64,000 nucleotides of DNA from Paenibacillus phoenicis (GTDB lineage Bacteria > Bacillota > Bacilli > Paenibacillales > Paenibacillaceae), in assembly GCF_034718895.1 (NCBI RefSeq), contig NZ_JAYERP010000001.1, positions 620,001-684,000 of the forward strand. The letters run 5' to 3'. Shown here piece after piece: positions 42,187 to 51,123 of the stretch. How positions within the stretch are numbered: the stretch's first letter is position 1; each line of letters starts with the position of its first letter. Under the pieces are notes generated by a model. That model saw nothing but the letters and a program-made list of their open reading frames with translations. It ran no database searches and was not told the DNA's origin. Position numbers and translations under genes: made by a program.

Positions 42187-43158
42187 ATGTCAGCAGTTAA
42201 AAAAATCGCAGTGCTTACCAGCGGAGGAGACTCCCAGGGGATGAACGCAGCTGTACGCGCCGTTGTCCGGAGCGGGTTGTACTACGGCCTGGAAGTGTAC
42301 GGGATTCAACGCGGCTATCAAGGCTTGCTGAATAATGACATTTTCCAAATGGACATCCGCAGCGTTGGCGATATCATTCAACGCGGGGGGACAATTCTTC
42401 AATCCGCACGCTGCCTGGAGTTCAAGACACCGGAAGGCCAACAACGCGGCGCGGAAATTTTGCGTGAGCACGGCATCGACGGCCTTGTCGTCATCGGCGG
42501 CGACGGCTCCTATCAAGGGGCAGAGAAGCTGAGCAAGCTGGGCATTAAGACGATGGGACTGCCGGGGACGATCGACAATGACATCTCCTTTACGGACTAC
42601 ACCATCGGTTTTGATACCGCAGTAAGCATCGTCGTGGACGCGGTCAACAAGCTGCGCGACACGATGTCCTCTCACGAACGGGCTTCCGTCGTTGAGGTTA
42701 TGGGCCGTCATTGCGGCGATATCGCGCTGCATGCCGGTTTGGCTGCAGGGGCGGAGACGATCCTTGTACCGGAAGTACCGTTTGACCTGGACGAAGTAGC
42801 GGATCGCATGAAGCAAAACTTTGAAAAAGGGAAACGCCACAGCATCGTGATCGTAGCCGAAGGCGTTGGCAGCGGCGAGGACGTTGTGCAGGCGATCAAG
42901 CAGCGCCAACCTTCCGTTGAACCGCGCGCGACGGTTCTTGGTCACATTCAACGCGGCGGATCGCCAACGCCGTTTGACCGTAACCTGGCCAGCCGTCTCG
43001 GTGACTTCGCCGTGCGCAGCCTCATTGCCGGCGAATCGAACAAAGCCTGCGGCGTGATCGGCGGCGAAATGGTATTGACCGACATCGAGAAGGTTGTCAG
43101 CACGAAGAAGCCGTTTAACATGGAACTGTACGAGCTGGCGTCGCGGTTGTCGCAGTAA
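42187..43158 (+). CDS. pfkA: ATP-dependent 6-phosphofructokinase
   Basis: A 323-residue glycolytic enzyme that phosphorylates fructose 6-phosphate. ATP-site LTSGGDSQGMNAAVRAVVRS, GGDGSYQGAEKLSKLG, the catalytic PGTIDNDISFTDYTIGFDTA and substrate segment EVMGRHCGDIALHAGLA are intact. The usual P in GGDSPGMNA is Q. The fold and length fit the allosteric bacterial tetramer. AGGAGG precedes the ATG. It is 49 bases after ytpB, with no terminator between, so partial cotranscription is possible. Confidence 0.96.
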   Translation: MSAVKKIAVLTSGGDSQGMNAAVRAVVRSGLYYGLEVYGIQRGYQGLLNNDIFQMDIRSVGDIIQRGGTILQSARCLEFKTPEGQQRGAEILREHGIDGLVVIGGDGSYQGAEKLSKLGIKTMGLPGTIDNDISFTDYTIGFDTAVSIVVDAVNKLRDTMSSHERASVVEVMGRHCGDIALHAGLAAGAETILVPEVPFDLDEVADRMKQNFEKGKRHSIVIVAEGVGSGEDVVQAIKQRQPSVEPRATVLGHIQRGGSPTPFDRNLASRLGDFAVRSLIAGESNKACGVIGGEMVLTDIEKVVSTKKPFNMELYELASRLSQ

Positions 43159-43202
43159 GCATCCGCACGGATTGCTCAGAGTTAGGCCTAATTGACTAAG
43201 GG

Positions 43203-43232
43203 GAGTCAGGTTTATAACCTGGCTCTTTTTTT
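43203..43232 (+). terminator. Terminator of pfkA
   Basis: GAGTCAGGTT / AACCTGGCTC with loop TAT (one G-T pair), then seven T residues. Confidence 0.85.
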
Positions 43233-43255
43233 GTAAATGCAAATCTATAGAGGGG

Positions 43256-43286
43256 TTGACAATGAAATCCAAAATGTTAATATAAT
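43256..43286 (+). promoter_or_regulatory. Promoter of the organosulfur-type ABC operon
   Basis: Perfect TTGACA (43256-43261) and TATAAT (43281-43286) with a long 19-base spacer, about 125 bases before the first gene. Confidence 0.55.
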
Positions 43287-43316
43287 CACATCGAAATAGT
43301 TGGAATTTGAAATATC

Positions 43317-43379
43317 GCTGACCGGGTCACCGGAGGCTCAGCAGACAGACGCTTGCGTCTTGTCTTCTGGGCTTTTTTT
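43317..43379 (+). promoter_or_regulatory. Attenuator-like leader with competing hairpins
   Basis: GCTGA (43317-43321) can pair with TCAGC (43338-43342), closing over CCGG-GTCA-CCGG. The same TCAGC belongs to the 5' arm of a terminator (43336-43371) whose stem GCTCAG..AGAC pairs with GTCT..CTGGGC before seven T residues. The two folds exclude each other, which is the logic of transcription attenuation. Known S-box, T-box and TPP cores were not found. Confidence 0.5.
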
Positions 43380-43409
43380 GTTCCAAAAAACTGTGGGGAG
43401 GTAGATGGG

Positions 43410-44219
43410 ATGTCAGACAACGCAAAAATCAGGTTCGAGAACGTGACGAAAACTTTCACCGTCCGTGACCCTAAAAAAAGCGGGGCAGCTCAACTGTTTA
43501 CGGCGGTCAAAGATTTGAACTTCACCGTCAGGGAAGGGGAATTTCTAACGCTAGTCGGGCCAAGCGGTTGCGGAAAATCTACGCTGCTGGATATGATCAG
43601 CGGGTTGTCCGCTCCGACCCGCGGGAGAATTCTGATGGACGGCGAGGAAATTACAGGTCCCGGCTTAGATCGCGGCATCGTGTTTCAGCAATATGCCTTA
43701 TTTCCTTGGAAGACGGCCCGGGGCAACATCGAGTTTGGATTGGAGGCCAAAGGGGTACCCAAGCAGGAACGGAAGGAACAAGCCGATCATTTCCTCTCCC
43801 TTGTCGGGCTTGCTTCCTTCGGCGACCGATATCCGCATGAGCTGTCCGGCGGGATGAAGCAACGTGTCGCCATCGCTCGCAGCCTCGCGTTTAACCCGGA
43901 TGTGCTGCTTATGGATGAACCGTTTGCAGCATTGGATGCTCAGACGCGGGAATCTTTGCAGGGGGAATTGCTGAGAATCTGGGAGCAAACAAAAAAGACG
44001 ATTATTTTTATCACCCATGGGATTGATGAGGCCGTTTATCTGGGGGAACGCGTTGTCGTTCTTACACCGGGCCCCGGTACGGTTAGGCATATCGTCGATG
44101 TCCCGCTTAATTCGAGACTCGACGATGCGGATGTTCGCTCCCATCCCGATTTCGTAAAGATCCGTCATGAAGTCTGGAATCTGCTTCACGAGCCGGTGTA
44201 TCAAGGAGCTTATATCTAA
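43410..44219 (+). CDS. ABC transporter ATPase, SsuB/TauB-like
   Basis: A 269-residue ATPase of the nitrate/sulfonate/taurine importer family. Walker A VGPSGCGKSTLLD, signature LSGGMKQRVAIARSLA and Walker B VLLMDEPFAALDAQTRE are present, and the Q-loop sits in IVFQQYALFPWKTARGN, with the W typical of this family. It powers the permease that follows 23 bases downstream. ATG 43410 has GGGGAGG eight bases upstream. Substrate is probably a sulfonate or other organosulfur compound because a flavin monooxygenase gene is in the operon. Confidence 0.9.
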   Translation: MSDNAKIRFENVTKTFTVRDPKKSGAAQLFTAVKDLNFTVREGEFLTLVGPSGCGKSTLLDMISGLSAPTRGRILMDGEEITGPGLDRGIVFQQYALFPWKTARGNIEFGLEAKGVPKQERKEQADHFLSLVGLASFGDRYPHELSGGMKQRVAIARSLAFNPDVLLMDEPFAALDAQTRESLQGELLRIWEQTKKTIIFITHGIDEAVYLGERVVVLTPGPGTVRHIVDVPLNSRLDDADVRSHPDFVKIRHEVWNLLHEPVYQGAYI

Positions 44220-44241
44220 ACGAAAAAAGGAGTGGATACAA

Positions 44242-45066
44242 ATGGAAACCGCAAAGTCCGTCCCAGCAAGCCTGCCGGCAAGGAATTTAAAAGTAGCTCT
44301 GGTTGCAGGTCTGCGCAAATTGGTACGGCAATCGATTGTTCTGATTGGCTTGTTTCTGCTATGGGAAGCCGCTCCCCGATTGGGGCTGGTCGATCCGGCA
44401 TTTTTGCCGCCGTTCACTGAGGTGGTGAGGTCCCTGGTTCACTTGATCACTTCGGGTGAATTGCTCCAACACTTTTCGGCAAGTATTGTCCGATCGCTGA
44501 CCGGATTTCTGTTGGCCTTGATTGTGGCCATTCCGTTAGGACTCATCATTGGCTGGTACCCTACAGCGCGGGAGCTGCTAAATCCGATCCTTGAACTGTT
44601 CCGGAATACCGCAGCGCTGGCCTTGCTTCCGGTGTTTATGCTGCTGCTTGGTATTGGGGAGACCTCCAAAATTGCGATTGTCCTCTTTGCTTGCGCCTGG
44701 CCGATCCTTCTGAATACGATCGCGGCCGTTGGCAACGTCGACCCCTTGCTCATCAAGTCCGCCAAGTCGATGAAGTTATCCTCTTCCAAGCTGTTCTTGA
44801 AGGTGATTTTGCCGGCCTCCGTGCCAACGATTTTTACCGGAATCCGCATGGCTGGGACAGGGGCGATTCTCGTATTGATTGCCGCTGAGATGGTCGGGGC
44901 GAAGGAAGGGCTCGGGTATCTGATCACGTATTCGCAGTACAATTTCGAAATTCCTAAAATGTATGCGGGGATTCTCGCCATCTCCTTGCTTGGTCTGATC
45001 ATTAACTACGGTTTAGTGAGTTTGGAGCACAAGTTATCGAAATGGAATACGCAGACGAACAGTTAA
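44242..45066 (+). CDS. ABC transporter permease, SsuC/TauC-like
   Basis: A 274-residue inner-membrane permease with about six helices, starting near LVRQSIVLIGLFLLWEAAPR. The ATPase-contact loop is LIKSAKSMKLSSSKLFLKVI, followed by LPASVPTIFTGIRMAGTGA and the conserved AAEMVGAKEGLGYLITYSQ, all standard for the nitrate/sulfonate/taurine family. ATG 44242 follows AAAAAAGGAG. After it, a weak hairpin (45092-45109) may reduce read-through to the monooxygenase gene. Confidence 0.9.
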   Translation: METAKSVPASLPARNLKVALVAGLRKLVRQSIVLIGLFLLWEAAPRLGLVDPAFLPPFTEVVRSLVHLITSGELLQHFSASIVRSLTGFLLALIVAIPLGLIIGWYPTARELLNPILELFRNTAALALLPVFMLLLGIGETSKIAIVLFACAWPILLNTIAAVGNVDPLLIKSAKSMKLSSSKLFLKVILPASVPTIFTGIRMAGTGAILVLIAAEMVGAKEGLGYLITYSQYNFEIPKMYAGILAISLLGLIINYGLVSLEHKLSKWNTQTNS

Positions 45067-45160
45067 TTGGCGAGATTATGGGTTTGGAATAACGTCAATC
45101 GACGTTTTTCTTATAGTCAAAATATGACTAAACAAATTGGAAAACTAGGAGTGGTGAACG

Positions 45161-46507
45161 ATGTCAAACAAGCAAATGAAATTGGGAGCTTTCTTTAATT
45201 TGCCGGGGCATCACGTGGCGAGCTGGCGGCATCCGCGAACTGTTGCTCATCGTACGTTCGACCTCGAGTACTTGCAGGACTTGGCACGGTTAGCTGAGCA
45301 AGGAAAGTTTGATATGATCTTCTTCGCCGACGTCCTTGGTCTGCGCCCTTCCGGTAACCAGGCAGCATCGGCCCTTAAGCTGGATCCGCTGATTATTCTC
45401 GCTGCGCTTGCGTCCGTCACTAAACATATCGGCCTCACCGCGACGTTGACGACAACCTATAACGAACCTTATCAAGTGGCACGAAAATTCGCGGCGATCG
45501 ATCACTTATCGAAGGGGCGTGCGGCTTGGAATGTCGTCACCTCTGCCAATGAGAGGGAATCGCTGCTGTTCGGCAAGCCCAAGCATCTCGAGCATGCCCG
45601 CAGATATGAACGGGCGGATGAGTTTGTGGAAGTCGTGAAGAAGCTCTGGCTTTCCATCGAACGGGAGGCGATTGTCCTTGACAAGGAAGGCGGTCGAATC
45701 TTGGACGTCGAGAAACTTCATCCGTTGGATTTTGAAGGCGAGTGGTTTAAAGTTCAGGGGCTGCTGGACGCACCTTCCACGCCGCAGGGGCACCCAGTCA
45801 TCGTACAAGCGGGTTCGTCGGAGGCAGGCAAAGAGCTGGCAGCCAAAACCGCAGAGGTCATCTTCACCGCATGGCAGACGCTGGAGGAAGCCCAAACGTT
45901 CTATCGGGATGTGAAGGGCCGACTGGCGAAGTATGGACGTAAGCCGGATGATCTAAAAATCATGCCGGGGGTGTTCATCACGGTGGCGAAGACGGAGGCA
46001 GAAGCGATTGCCAAGCGGAAGGAGCTGAACAGCTACATTTTGCCGGAAGTTGGCTTGGAGTATTTGTCTAACTTCATCGGGACCGATCTGACGGGCTATG
46101 ATGTGGATGCCCCGCTGCCGGAATTTGCAGCGTCCGAGGACAAGACGAATCCGCAGATTCGCTCCAATCTGATCCGGGCGCTGGCCGAACGTGAAGGATT
46201 AACCACGATCCGCGAGGTGTATGAGCATATTGCCGGAGCACGGGGGCACCGGGAAATCGTAGGTACGCCGGGGCAGATCGCCGACCAACTGGAGGAATGG
46301 TTCCTGAATGAAGGGGCGGACGGCTTCAACATCATGCCGCCTACGTTCCCGGAAGGATTTCGCGATATCGTCGAGCTTGTCATTCCGGAGCTGCAGCGGC
46401 GGGGTTTGTTCCGTACGGAATATGAGAGCACCACATTACGAGGCAATTTAGGATTATCGGTTCCCGCTTATCCTTCACGCCAAGAAGCGCCATCCGCTTT
46501 GATCTAA
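45161..46507 (+). CDS. Flavin-dependent monooxygenase, NtaA/SnaA/DszA family
   Basis: A 448-residue bacterial-luciferase-like FMNH2-dependent oxygenase of the LLM class. MKLGAFFNLPGHHVASWRHP, FFADVLGLRPSGNQ, and RAAWNVVTSANERESLLFG are characteristic of the NtaA/SnaA/DszA group, which includes dibenzothiophene-sulfone and nitrilotriacetate monooxygenases. It probably splits a C-S or C-N bond in the compound imported by the neighbouring ABC system. The FMN reductase that such enzymes need is not in the window. AGGAGTGG precedes the ATG. Confidence 0.9.
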   Translation: MSNKQMKLGAFFNLPGHHVASWRHPRTVAHRTFDLEYLQDLARLAEQGKFDMIFFADVLGLRPSGNQAASALKLDPLIILAALASVTKHIGLTATLTTTYNEPYQVARKFAAIDHLSKGRAAWNVVTSANERESLLFGKPKHLEHARRYERADEFVEVVKKLWLSIEREAIVLDKEGGRILDVEKLHPLDFEGEWFKVQGLLDAPSTPQGHPVIVQAGSSEAGKELAAKTAEVIFTAWQTLEEAQTFYRDVKGRLAKYGRKPDDLKIMPGVFITVAKTEAEAIAKRKELNSYILPEVGLEYLSNFIGTDLTGYDVDAPLPEFAASEDKTNPQIRSNLIRALAEREGLTTIREVYEHIAGARGHREIVGTPGQIADQLEEWFLNEGADGFNIMPPTFPEGFRDIVELVIPELQRRGLFRTEYESTTLRGNLGLSVPAYPSRQEAPSALI

Positions 46508-46539
46508 TTCCAAACGAACATAAAGGTCGGTGTGAGCAA

Positions 46540-47559
46540 ATGCATAAATCAAGGAGACAATCCATAACACTGCTGGCAGTGGCGCTGGTTGCCGGGGCCT
46601 TGCTGGCGGGTTGCGCTGGAGGCAAAGCCGGGGCAAACGGGGGCGAAGATAAGGTGCTCCAATACAATTCATCCCCGGGTGCGGTGTCATTTCCGGAGCT
46701 GGCTGAGGATCTTGGGTTTCTGGGGGATGTGAAGCTGGAGTCTATCGGCAGCACAACAGGTGGTCCAGAGAGCATTCAATTAACGGCGACGAGGCAGACC
46801 GATTTTGGGTCGGCGTTTAACGGGGCGATCATTAAATCGGTGGCCCAGAACGTCAAGATCAAATCGGTGGTCGGTTCGTACGGCAGCGATAAAGATACGT
46901 ACATCGGCGCTTATGTGCTGGAGGAAAGCCCGATCCGGACGGCTAAAGATTTTATCGGCAAAAAGGTTGGTGTTAACACGTTAGGCGCGCATTTGGAATT
47001 TATGACCAAGGATTACTTGCGATTCGGCGGATTAACCGATAAAGAAATCAGCCAAGTAACCCTGGTTACCGTGCCTTCGGGAAATGCGGAGCAAATTTTG
47101 CGCAGCGGTCAGATCGATGTTGTTCTCTTAAGCGGCGTAGCGAGAGACCGGGCTTTGGAAAAAGGCGGTCTCGTGGAATTATTCAAGGATATCGACGTTT
47201 ATCAGACGGAGTTTACGGCAGGGGATTACTTTTTTACTGAGGAGTATATTAAGAACAACCCGAATACAGTAAGGCAATTCGTTGAAGGCGTCGCGAAAGC
47301 GATCGAGTGGGAGCGCACCACGCCGCGAGAAGAAGTGATCAAGCGAATGGAGAGCATCGTTGAGAAGAGAGACGGCAAAGACGCAACCCTGAATCTGAAA
47401 TACTGGAGGAGCCCGGGGATTGCTACGGAAGGAGGGGTGATCACTCCGGATGAATACCAGCGCTGGATCGATTGGTTGGTTAACGAGGGCGAACTGAAGG
47501 AGGGACAGTTGAAACCGGAGGAACTGTATACCAACGAATTTAATCCCTATGCGAAGTAA
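46540..47559 (+). CDS. ABC substrate-binding lipoprotein, SsuA/NMT1-like
   Basis: A 339-residue secreted binding protein. The signal peptide ends in lipobox LLAGC, so Cys25 would be lipid-anchored. FPELAEDLGFLGDVKLESIG, FGSAFNGAIIKSVAQNVKIK and DFIGKKVGVNTLGAHLEFMT are typical of the NMT1/SsuA family. As the fourth gene it completes an importer (ATPase, permease, binding protein) with a monooxygenase in between. Aromatic and charged residues near SIGSTTGGPES likely line the ligand site; the ligand is unknown. Confidence 0.88.
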   Translation: MHKSRRQSITLLAVALVAGALLAGCAGGKAGANGGEDKVLQYNSSPGAVSFPELAEDLGFLGDVKLESIGSTTGGPESIQLTATRQTDFGSAFNGAIIKSVAQNVKIKSVVGSYGSDKDTYIGAYVLEESPIRTAKDFIGKKVGVNTLGAHLEFMTKDYLRFGGLTDKEISQVTLVTVPSGNAEQILRSGQIDVVLLSGVARDRALEKGGLVELFKDIDVYQTEFTAGDYFFTEEYIKNNPNTVRQFVEGVAKAIEWERTTPREEVIKRMESIVEKRDGKDATLNLKYWRSPGIATEGGVITPDEYQRWIDWLVNEGELKEGQLKPEELYTNEFNPYAK

Positions 47560-47577
47560 CCGTTAGAGATGATGGGG

Positions 47578-47607
47578 GCCGTTCCGTTGATGGGGCGGCT
47601 TCTTCTT
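47578..47607 (+). terminator. Weak terminator of the Ssu-like operon
   Basis: GCCGTTCC pairs imperfectly with GGGGCGGC and is followed by TTCTTCTTT. Confidence 0.4.
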
Positions 47608-47652
47608 TCTGCCTGTTGATGAACCTCCACGATATGGGTAAGTCTGCTATCA

Positions 47653-47661
47653 TGCTATAAT
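47653..47661 (+). promoter_or_regulatory. Extended -10 promoter of the DUF3906 gene
   Basis: TGCTATAAT fits the extended -10 (TGnTATAAT). No good -35 is present, as is usual for this type. Confidence 0.45.
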
Positions 47662-47694
47662 AAGTTGAGCTTAAGGATTAGAGGGGGATCACAC

Positions 47695-47907
47695 ATGTAC
47701 CTGTATCGATTGGAGGCCGACACTTCCGCCGGTCCGTTTACGATTGTCATTGCCGCCGATGGGGAGGAAGAGGCGTTTGCCGCGGCGGAAGAGCATTTGC
47801 AGCGGCAAGTGCTGCCCGCTCCTACAATCACGGAGCTGACGATTGTGGAGAAGAAGCGGCTGGTGCCTGGGGCAGGGTACGTCGTGGCCATCAGCGAACC
47901 GCGCTAA
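47695..47907 (+). CDS. Small DUF3906-like protein
   Basis: A 70-residue protein that reads MYLYRLEADTSAGPFTIVIA, then ADGEEEAFAAAEEHLQRQVL and a closing strand (ITELTIVEKKRLVPGAGYVV). The beta-alpha-beta pattern and the KKR-G-x-G-x-V end resemble DUF3906, known from Bacillales without a function. ATG 47695 follows AGAGGGGG. It is a monocistronic unit ending in a bidirectional hairpin. Confidence 0.75.
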   Translation: MYLYRLEADTSAGPFTIVIAADGEEEAFAAAEEHLQRQVLPAPTITELTIVEKKRLVPGAGYVVAISEPR

Positions 47908-47912
47908 GGACA

Positions 47913-47945
47913 GAAGCCCGTGACCGAAGGAAGGTCACGGGCTTC
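47913..47945. terminator. Bidirectional terminator
   Basis: GAAGCCCGTGACC / GGTCACGGGCTTC, a perfect 13-bp stem between the DUF3906 gene and the MATE gene, which converge here. Confidence 0.85.
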
Positions 47946-47947
47946 TC

Positions 47948-49321
47948 TTATGGCGATTCCGCCGGATGAATCAGGCGGCTGGCTATACGGCGTTGGATCA
48001 TGATTAGGCGATATAGCAGCAAGACAGCGGCCACAGCCAGCCCGGTAATGAGGCCAATCCAGTATCCGTAAGGGCCTTGCGACGTGTAGTTGGCCAGGAA
48101 GTATCCCAGTGGCAGGCCGATGATCCAGTAGGCAAGCAACGAGATCCAGAAGCCGGGACTGACGTCCTTATACCCGCGCAGCACGCCTTGGGTGGGCGTC
48201 GCAATGGCATCGGACATCTGGAAGAAGATCGCGTATACCAGGAAGTGCTTGATTAGCGATACAACTTCGGGTTCGCTGGAGTAGAGCTGGGCGACACCTG
48301 TACGGAACAGCATCAGCAGGACAGCGGTGGCCAATGCCATAGCGGCAGCGGTGCCGATGCCAAGCGCCGCGTATTGCCGGGCGTCCTTGAGCCGGGCAGC
48401 ACCGGTCTCGAAGCCGACGAGGATCGTCAGCGCCAGACAGATGCTGAGCGGGATCATGTACAGCGTTGAGGCGAAGTTGTTCGCCGCTTGGTGAGCTGCG
48501 ATCGTGACGGTATCGAACCGGCTCATCAGCAGCGTCACCGCGGCAAAGACCGCCGTCTCGAAAAAGATCGCGAAGCCGATCGGGACGCCGATTCGCATCA
48601 GCTCCCACCATTTGGTCAGCGATACGCGATGCAGCTTGCCGAACACGCCGTACGCCGCGAACGGTTCCTTCCGATGCACGATCCACAAGGCAATCAGGAA
48701 AATGCACCAATACGTAAAAGCCGTAGCGATTCCGGAGCCGATGCCGCCAAGACGGGGGAAGCCGCCGCGGCCAAAAATCAGCAGGTATCCGGCGCCTACG
48801 TTTAACGGAAGCGAGATCAGCGTAATCATCATCGATATGCGCGTTTGCCCGAGCGCATCGATAAACGAACGCAGCACGATATAACCAAACAATGGAACGA
48901 TTCCTGTGGAAATCGCCACGAGAAAATAGAAAGCCACATGGTGAACCTTGGGCTCGAGGCCCATCGAATTCAGCACAGGGGAGACCGACAGTGCACCGGC
49001 CAGCAGGACAACCAGGCTCACGGCTACCGATAACCAGATTGCCTGAATAACATGATAGCCTACTTTATTCTTCTCTCCGGCCCCTACGAGCTGAGACACG
49101 ATGGGCGTGATGCCCATCAGGATCCCGCTGAGACCGGTTTGCACCGGAATCCAAAGGCTTGATCCGATCGCTGTTCCCGCCAGGTCTGCCGGACTTGCAT
49201 GGCCGGACATCATCGTATCGAAGAAGGTCATTAACGACATCGTGACCTGGGTGATCAGAATCGGAACTAAAATGCGTAAAAATTGAGCGTATTTCTGCTT
49301 CAGGGTATACGTTTGTTTCAT
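47948..49321 (-). CDS. MATE-family efflux transporter
   Basis: A 457-residue 12-helix exporter that drives out drugs or metabolites in exchange for Na+ or H+. ILVPILITQVTMSLMTFFDT, the loop MMSGHASPADLAGTAIGSSL, MGITPIVSQLVGAGE and the second-half segment MSDAIATPTQGVLRGYKDVS are typical of the NorM-like branch. The protein is full length. A strong hairpin separates it from the gene upstream on the same strand. Confidence 0.93.
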   Translation of the reverse strand: MKQTYTLKQKYAQFLRILVPILITQVTMSLMTFFDTMMSGHASPADLAGTAIGSSLWIPVQTGLSGILMGITPIVSQLVGAGEKNKVGYHVIQAIWLSVAVSLVVLLAGALSVSPVLNSMGLEPKVHHVAFYFLVAISTGIVPLFGYIVLRSFIDALGQTRISMMITLISLPLNVGAGYLLIFGRGGFPRLGGIGSGIATAFTYWCIFLIALWIVHRKEPFAAYGVFGKLHRVSLTKWWELMRIGVPIGFAIFFETAVFAAVTLLMSRFDTVTIAAHQAANNFASTLYMIPLSICLALTILVGFETGAARLKDARQYAALGIGTAAAMALATAVLLMLFRTGVAQLYSSEPEVVSLIKHFLVYAIFFQMSDAIATPTQGVLRGYKDVSPGFWISLLAYWIIGLPLGYFLANYTSQGPYGYWIGLITGLAVAAVLLLYRLIMIQRRIASRLIHPAESP

Positions 49322-49376
49322 AAAACCACTTAACTCCGATCATAGTAGTTACTTGAGTACAAGCCCAACCAAACCC

Positions 49377-49401
49377 GAACCCGGGCAACAGGCCCGGGTT
49401 C
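49377..49401 (-). terminator. Hairpin after the DUF4015 hydrolase gene
   Basis: GAACCCGGGC / GCCCGGGTTC with a 5-base loop. A clean poly-T tract is missing on the minus strand (GGGTTTGGTT follows). Confidence 0.6.
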
Positions 49402-49419
49402 GACGGCGGTGCAGCTTTA

Positions 49420-50613
49420 TTATTCATAATCGACGCCGGAAGTATAACGGTTGGAGGCGTTCCAGAGCAGGAACTCATCCACCTTCATTTCCTTCAGCGC
49501 CCGAATTTGTTCTTCCACTTCATGCTTGCCGTATTTGATATAATGACCGCTTCCCAGCCAGCTGGCCGTAAAGTCTTGAATCCACGGACGAATGATCGGC
49601 TGCTTCTCGCCAAGTTCCGCGAGCTTGGTCTGAGTATCCTGCACCGCACCCTTAATGGTCTGGTAAGGAGCTTTGTCAGGGTCCTTCGCATTAAACCATC
49701 CGGTTGTATAATGGCTTGGATAAATCATCGGAGAAATGACGTCCACGTTGTCGGAGATCTTCACAAAATCCTGGCCGATGCCTTCGGCCGCAGGCACAGA
49801 TGCGGCGTACCCGAAAATATCAACGGACACCCGAACCCCCAACGGTTCCAGCTGCTCCTTGGCGTATTTAACGAATGAGGAGACGGCATCAACGCGGCTC
49901 ATCTCATTTTTGGTATAGATTAGGCTGTCTGCTCGCTTCTCGAAGCCTTCCGGGAACCGCACGTAGTCGAATTGAATTTCCTTAAAGCCTAATTTTGCTG
50001 CTTCCTTCGCAATCTCAATATTATAATCCCAGACCTCTTTGTTATAAGGATTTACGAAGCTGTCGCCCTTGCCGTTGCTCCATACCGATCCGTCCTTATG
50101 GCGGAAGGAGAGCTCCGGATGCTTCTTGGCTAAAATCGTATCCTTAAACACGACGATCCGGGCGATTGGATAAATATCATGCTTCTGCAAACGGGCCATT
50201 AACGCATCGATGTCGCGGATGAACGGCTGCGGTTTCCCCCATTTGATGAGATCGGAATTATCCGTCTTGTATGTGATATACCCTAAATCGTCCTTAATGT
50301 CGATGACCATCGCATTCAGCTCGGTCTGATCGACGAGATCAACAAGCTGATCCATGCGGGATCCCCCGGCACTGTAAGCTGTAACGTAAATCCCCTTCAC
50401 TTTCGGAGCATCTACCTGCGGGTCTACCTTCAAATCCGATGGTTTGATAGGATTGTCCAGGCGACCTTCTGCTAGATTAACCTTAAAAGTGTGCGCGACC
50501 GATGTCCACATCGTGTTCGCCTGCACGGCTTCGTTCCCCGCAGCCTGCTCTTGAGGCGCTGCTCCGCTGCCTGTTCCCAAGGCCAGAAGTAGTAATGTCC
50601 AGATGATGTTCAC
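49420..50613 (-). CDS. Putative glycoside hydrolase (DUF4015)
   Basis: A 397-residue secreted TIM-barrel protein. A signal-like N-terminus (VNIIWTLLLLALGTGSGAAP) is followed by a linker and then the domain from about 80: VKGIYVTAYSAGGSRMDQLV, NAMVIDIKDDLGYITYKT, FKEIQFDYVRFPEG, VSVDIFGYAA and DVISPMIYPSHYTTGW. The Asp/Glu-rich strand ends are the expected acid-base positions in this GHL-type family. I chose GTG 50613 since AAGGGAGAG is seven bases upstream; ATG 50637 has none. Its polymer target is unknown. Confidence 0.85.
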   Translation of the reverse strand: MNIIWTLLLLALGTGSGAAPQEQAAGNEAVQANTMWTSVAHTFKVNLAEGRLDNPIKPSDLKVDPQVDAPKVKGIYVTAYSAGGSRMDQLVDLVDQTELNAMVIDIKDDLGYITYKTDNSDLIKWGKPQPFIRDIDALMARLQKHDIYPIARIVVFKDTILAKKHPELSFRHKDGSVWSNGKGDSFVNPYNKEVWDYNIEIAKEAAKLGFKEIQFDYVRFPEGFEKRADSLIYTKNEMSRVDAVSSFVKYAKEQLEPLGVRVSVDIFGYAASVPAAEGIGQDFVKISDNVDVISPMIYPSHYTTGWFNAKDPDKAPYQTIKGAVQDTQTKLAELGEKQPIIRPWIQDFTASWLGSGHYIKYGKHEVEEQIRALKEMKVDEFLLWNASNRYTSGVDYE

Positions 50614-50731
50614 ATGATATCTCTCCCTTGTATGCACTCGCTGTTAATTATATCGGAAGAGGGGCCCCTAGAGGGAACAGGAATGTCATAATTGGTAAAA
50701 AGTTTCAGAGTTTCATAGACGAGAAAAGCGC

Positions 50732-50768
50732 AAAAAGTCGTTTCTTCTGCATAAGCAGAAGAAACGAC
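50732..50768 (-). terminator. Terminator of the 66-residue gene
   Basis: Perfect 14-bp stem GTCGTTTCTTCTGC / GCAGAAGAAACGAC with a 4-base loop; five T residues follow on the minus strand. Confidence 0.9.
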
Positions 50769-50796
50769 CTCATCCTGCATGGAAGCGTTACATATT

Positions 50797-50997
50797 TTAA
50801 TGAAGCAACGCCGGGTTTTGATGTTCGCAGATGCTGAATTGAATAATCTCCAGTGCATCCTGCGGTTCCAAGATGGTTAAGCCATCTCGGAGGAGAATCG
50901 TAGAGTTCAGTTCCTTTTGATTCAGAAAAGGCAGCATATCCGGAAACCACTTCTTTACGATTTGTTCCAGTCTTACCGTTTCCATTTCCACACCCAT
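50797..50997 (-). CDS. Hypothetical protein, 66 residues
   Basis: Not recognised. The sequence includes METVRLEQIVKKWFPDMLPF, a mid-part KELNSTILLRDGLTILEPQD and an end IIQFSICEHQNPALLH. A helix followed by strand-like segments suggests a small folded domain. GGAAAGG lies a few bases before ATG 50997. A perfect terminator follows, supporting real transcription. Confidence 0.6.
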   Translation of the reverse strand: MGVEMETVRLEQIVKKWFPDMLPFLNQKELNSTILLRDGLTILEPQDALEIIQFSICEHQNPALLH

Positions 50998-51123
50998 CAC
51001 CCTTTCCTTTCAGAATCATTCGCCGCGGAATCAATCCTAAATCGGAAAAGCAAAAAGCCTGTGAAATACGGGGTAAAGCTGAACCCTTTAAAATTGTGAA
51101 GGAACCGCTGTGATTATTATAAC

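Noticed and set aside
42226-42245. Q for P replacement in the PfkA ATP-site motif as a defect
   Set aside because: GGDSQGMNA keeps the glycine and aspartate residues that matter; it looks like a lineage-specific variant, not a damaged enzyme.
42190-43272. A 360-codon frame antisense to pfkA
   Set aside because: It mirrors the codon structure of pfkA, has no ribosome site and no recognisable domain.
43287-43409. SAM (S-box) riboswitch before the importer operon
   Set aside because: The S-box core sequences were not found, although gene content would have suited it.
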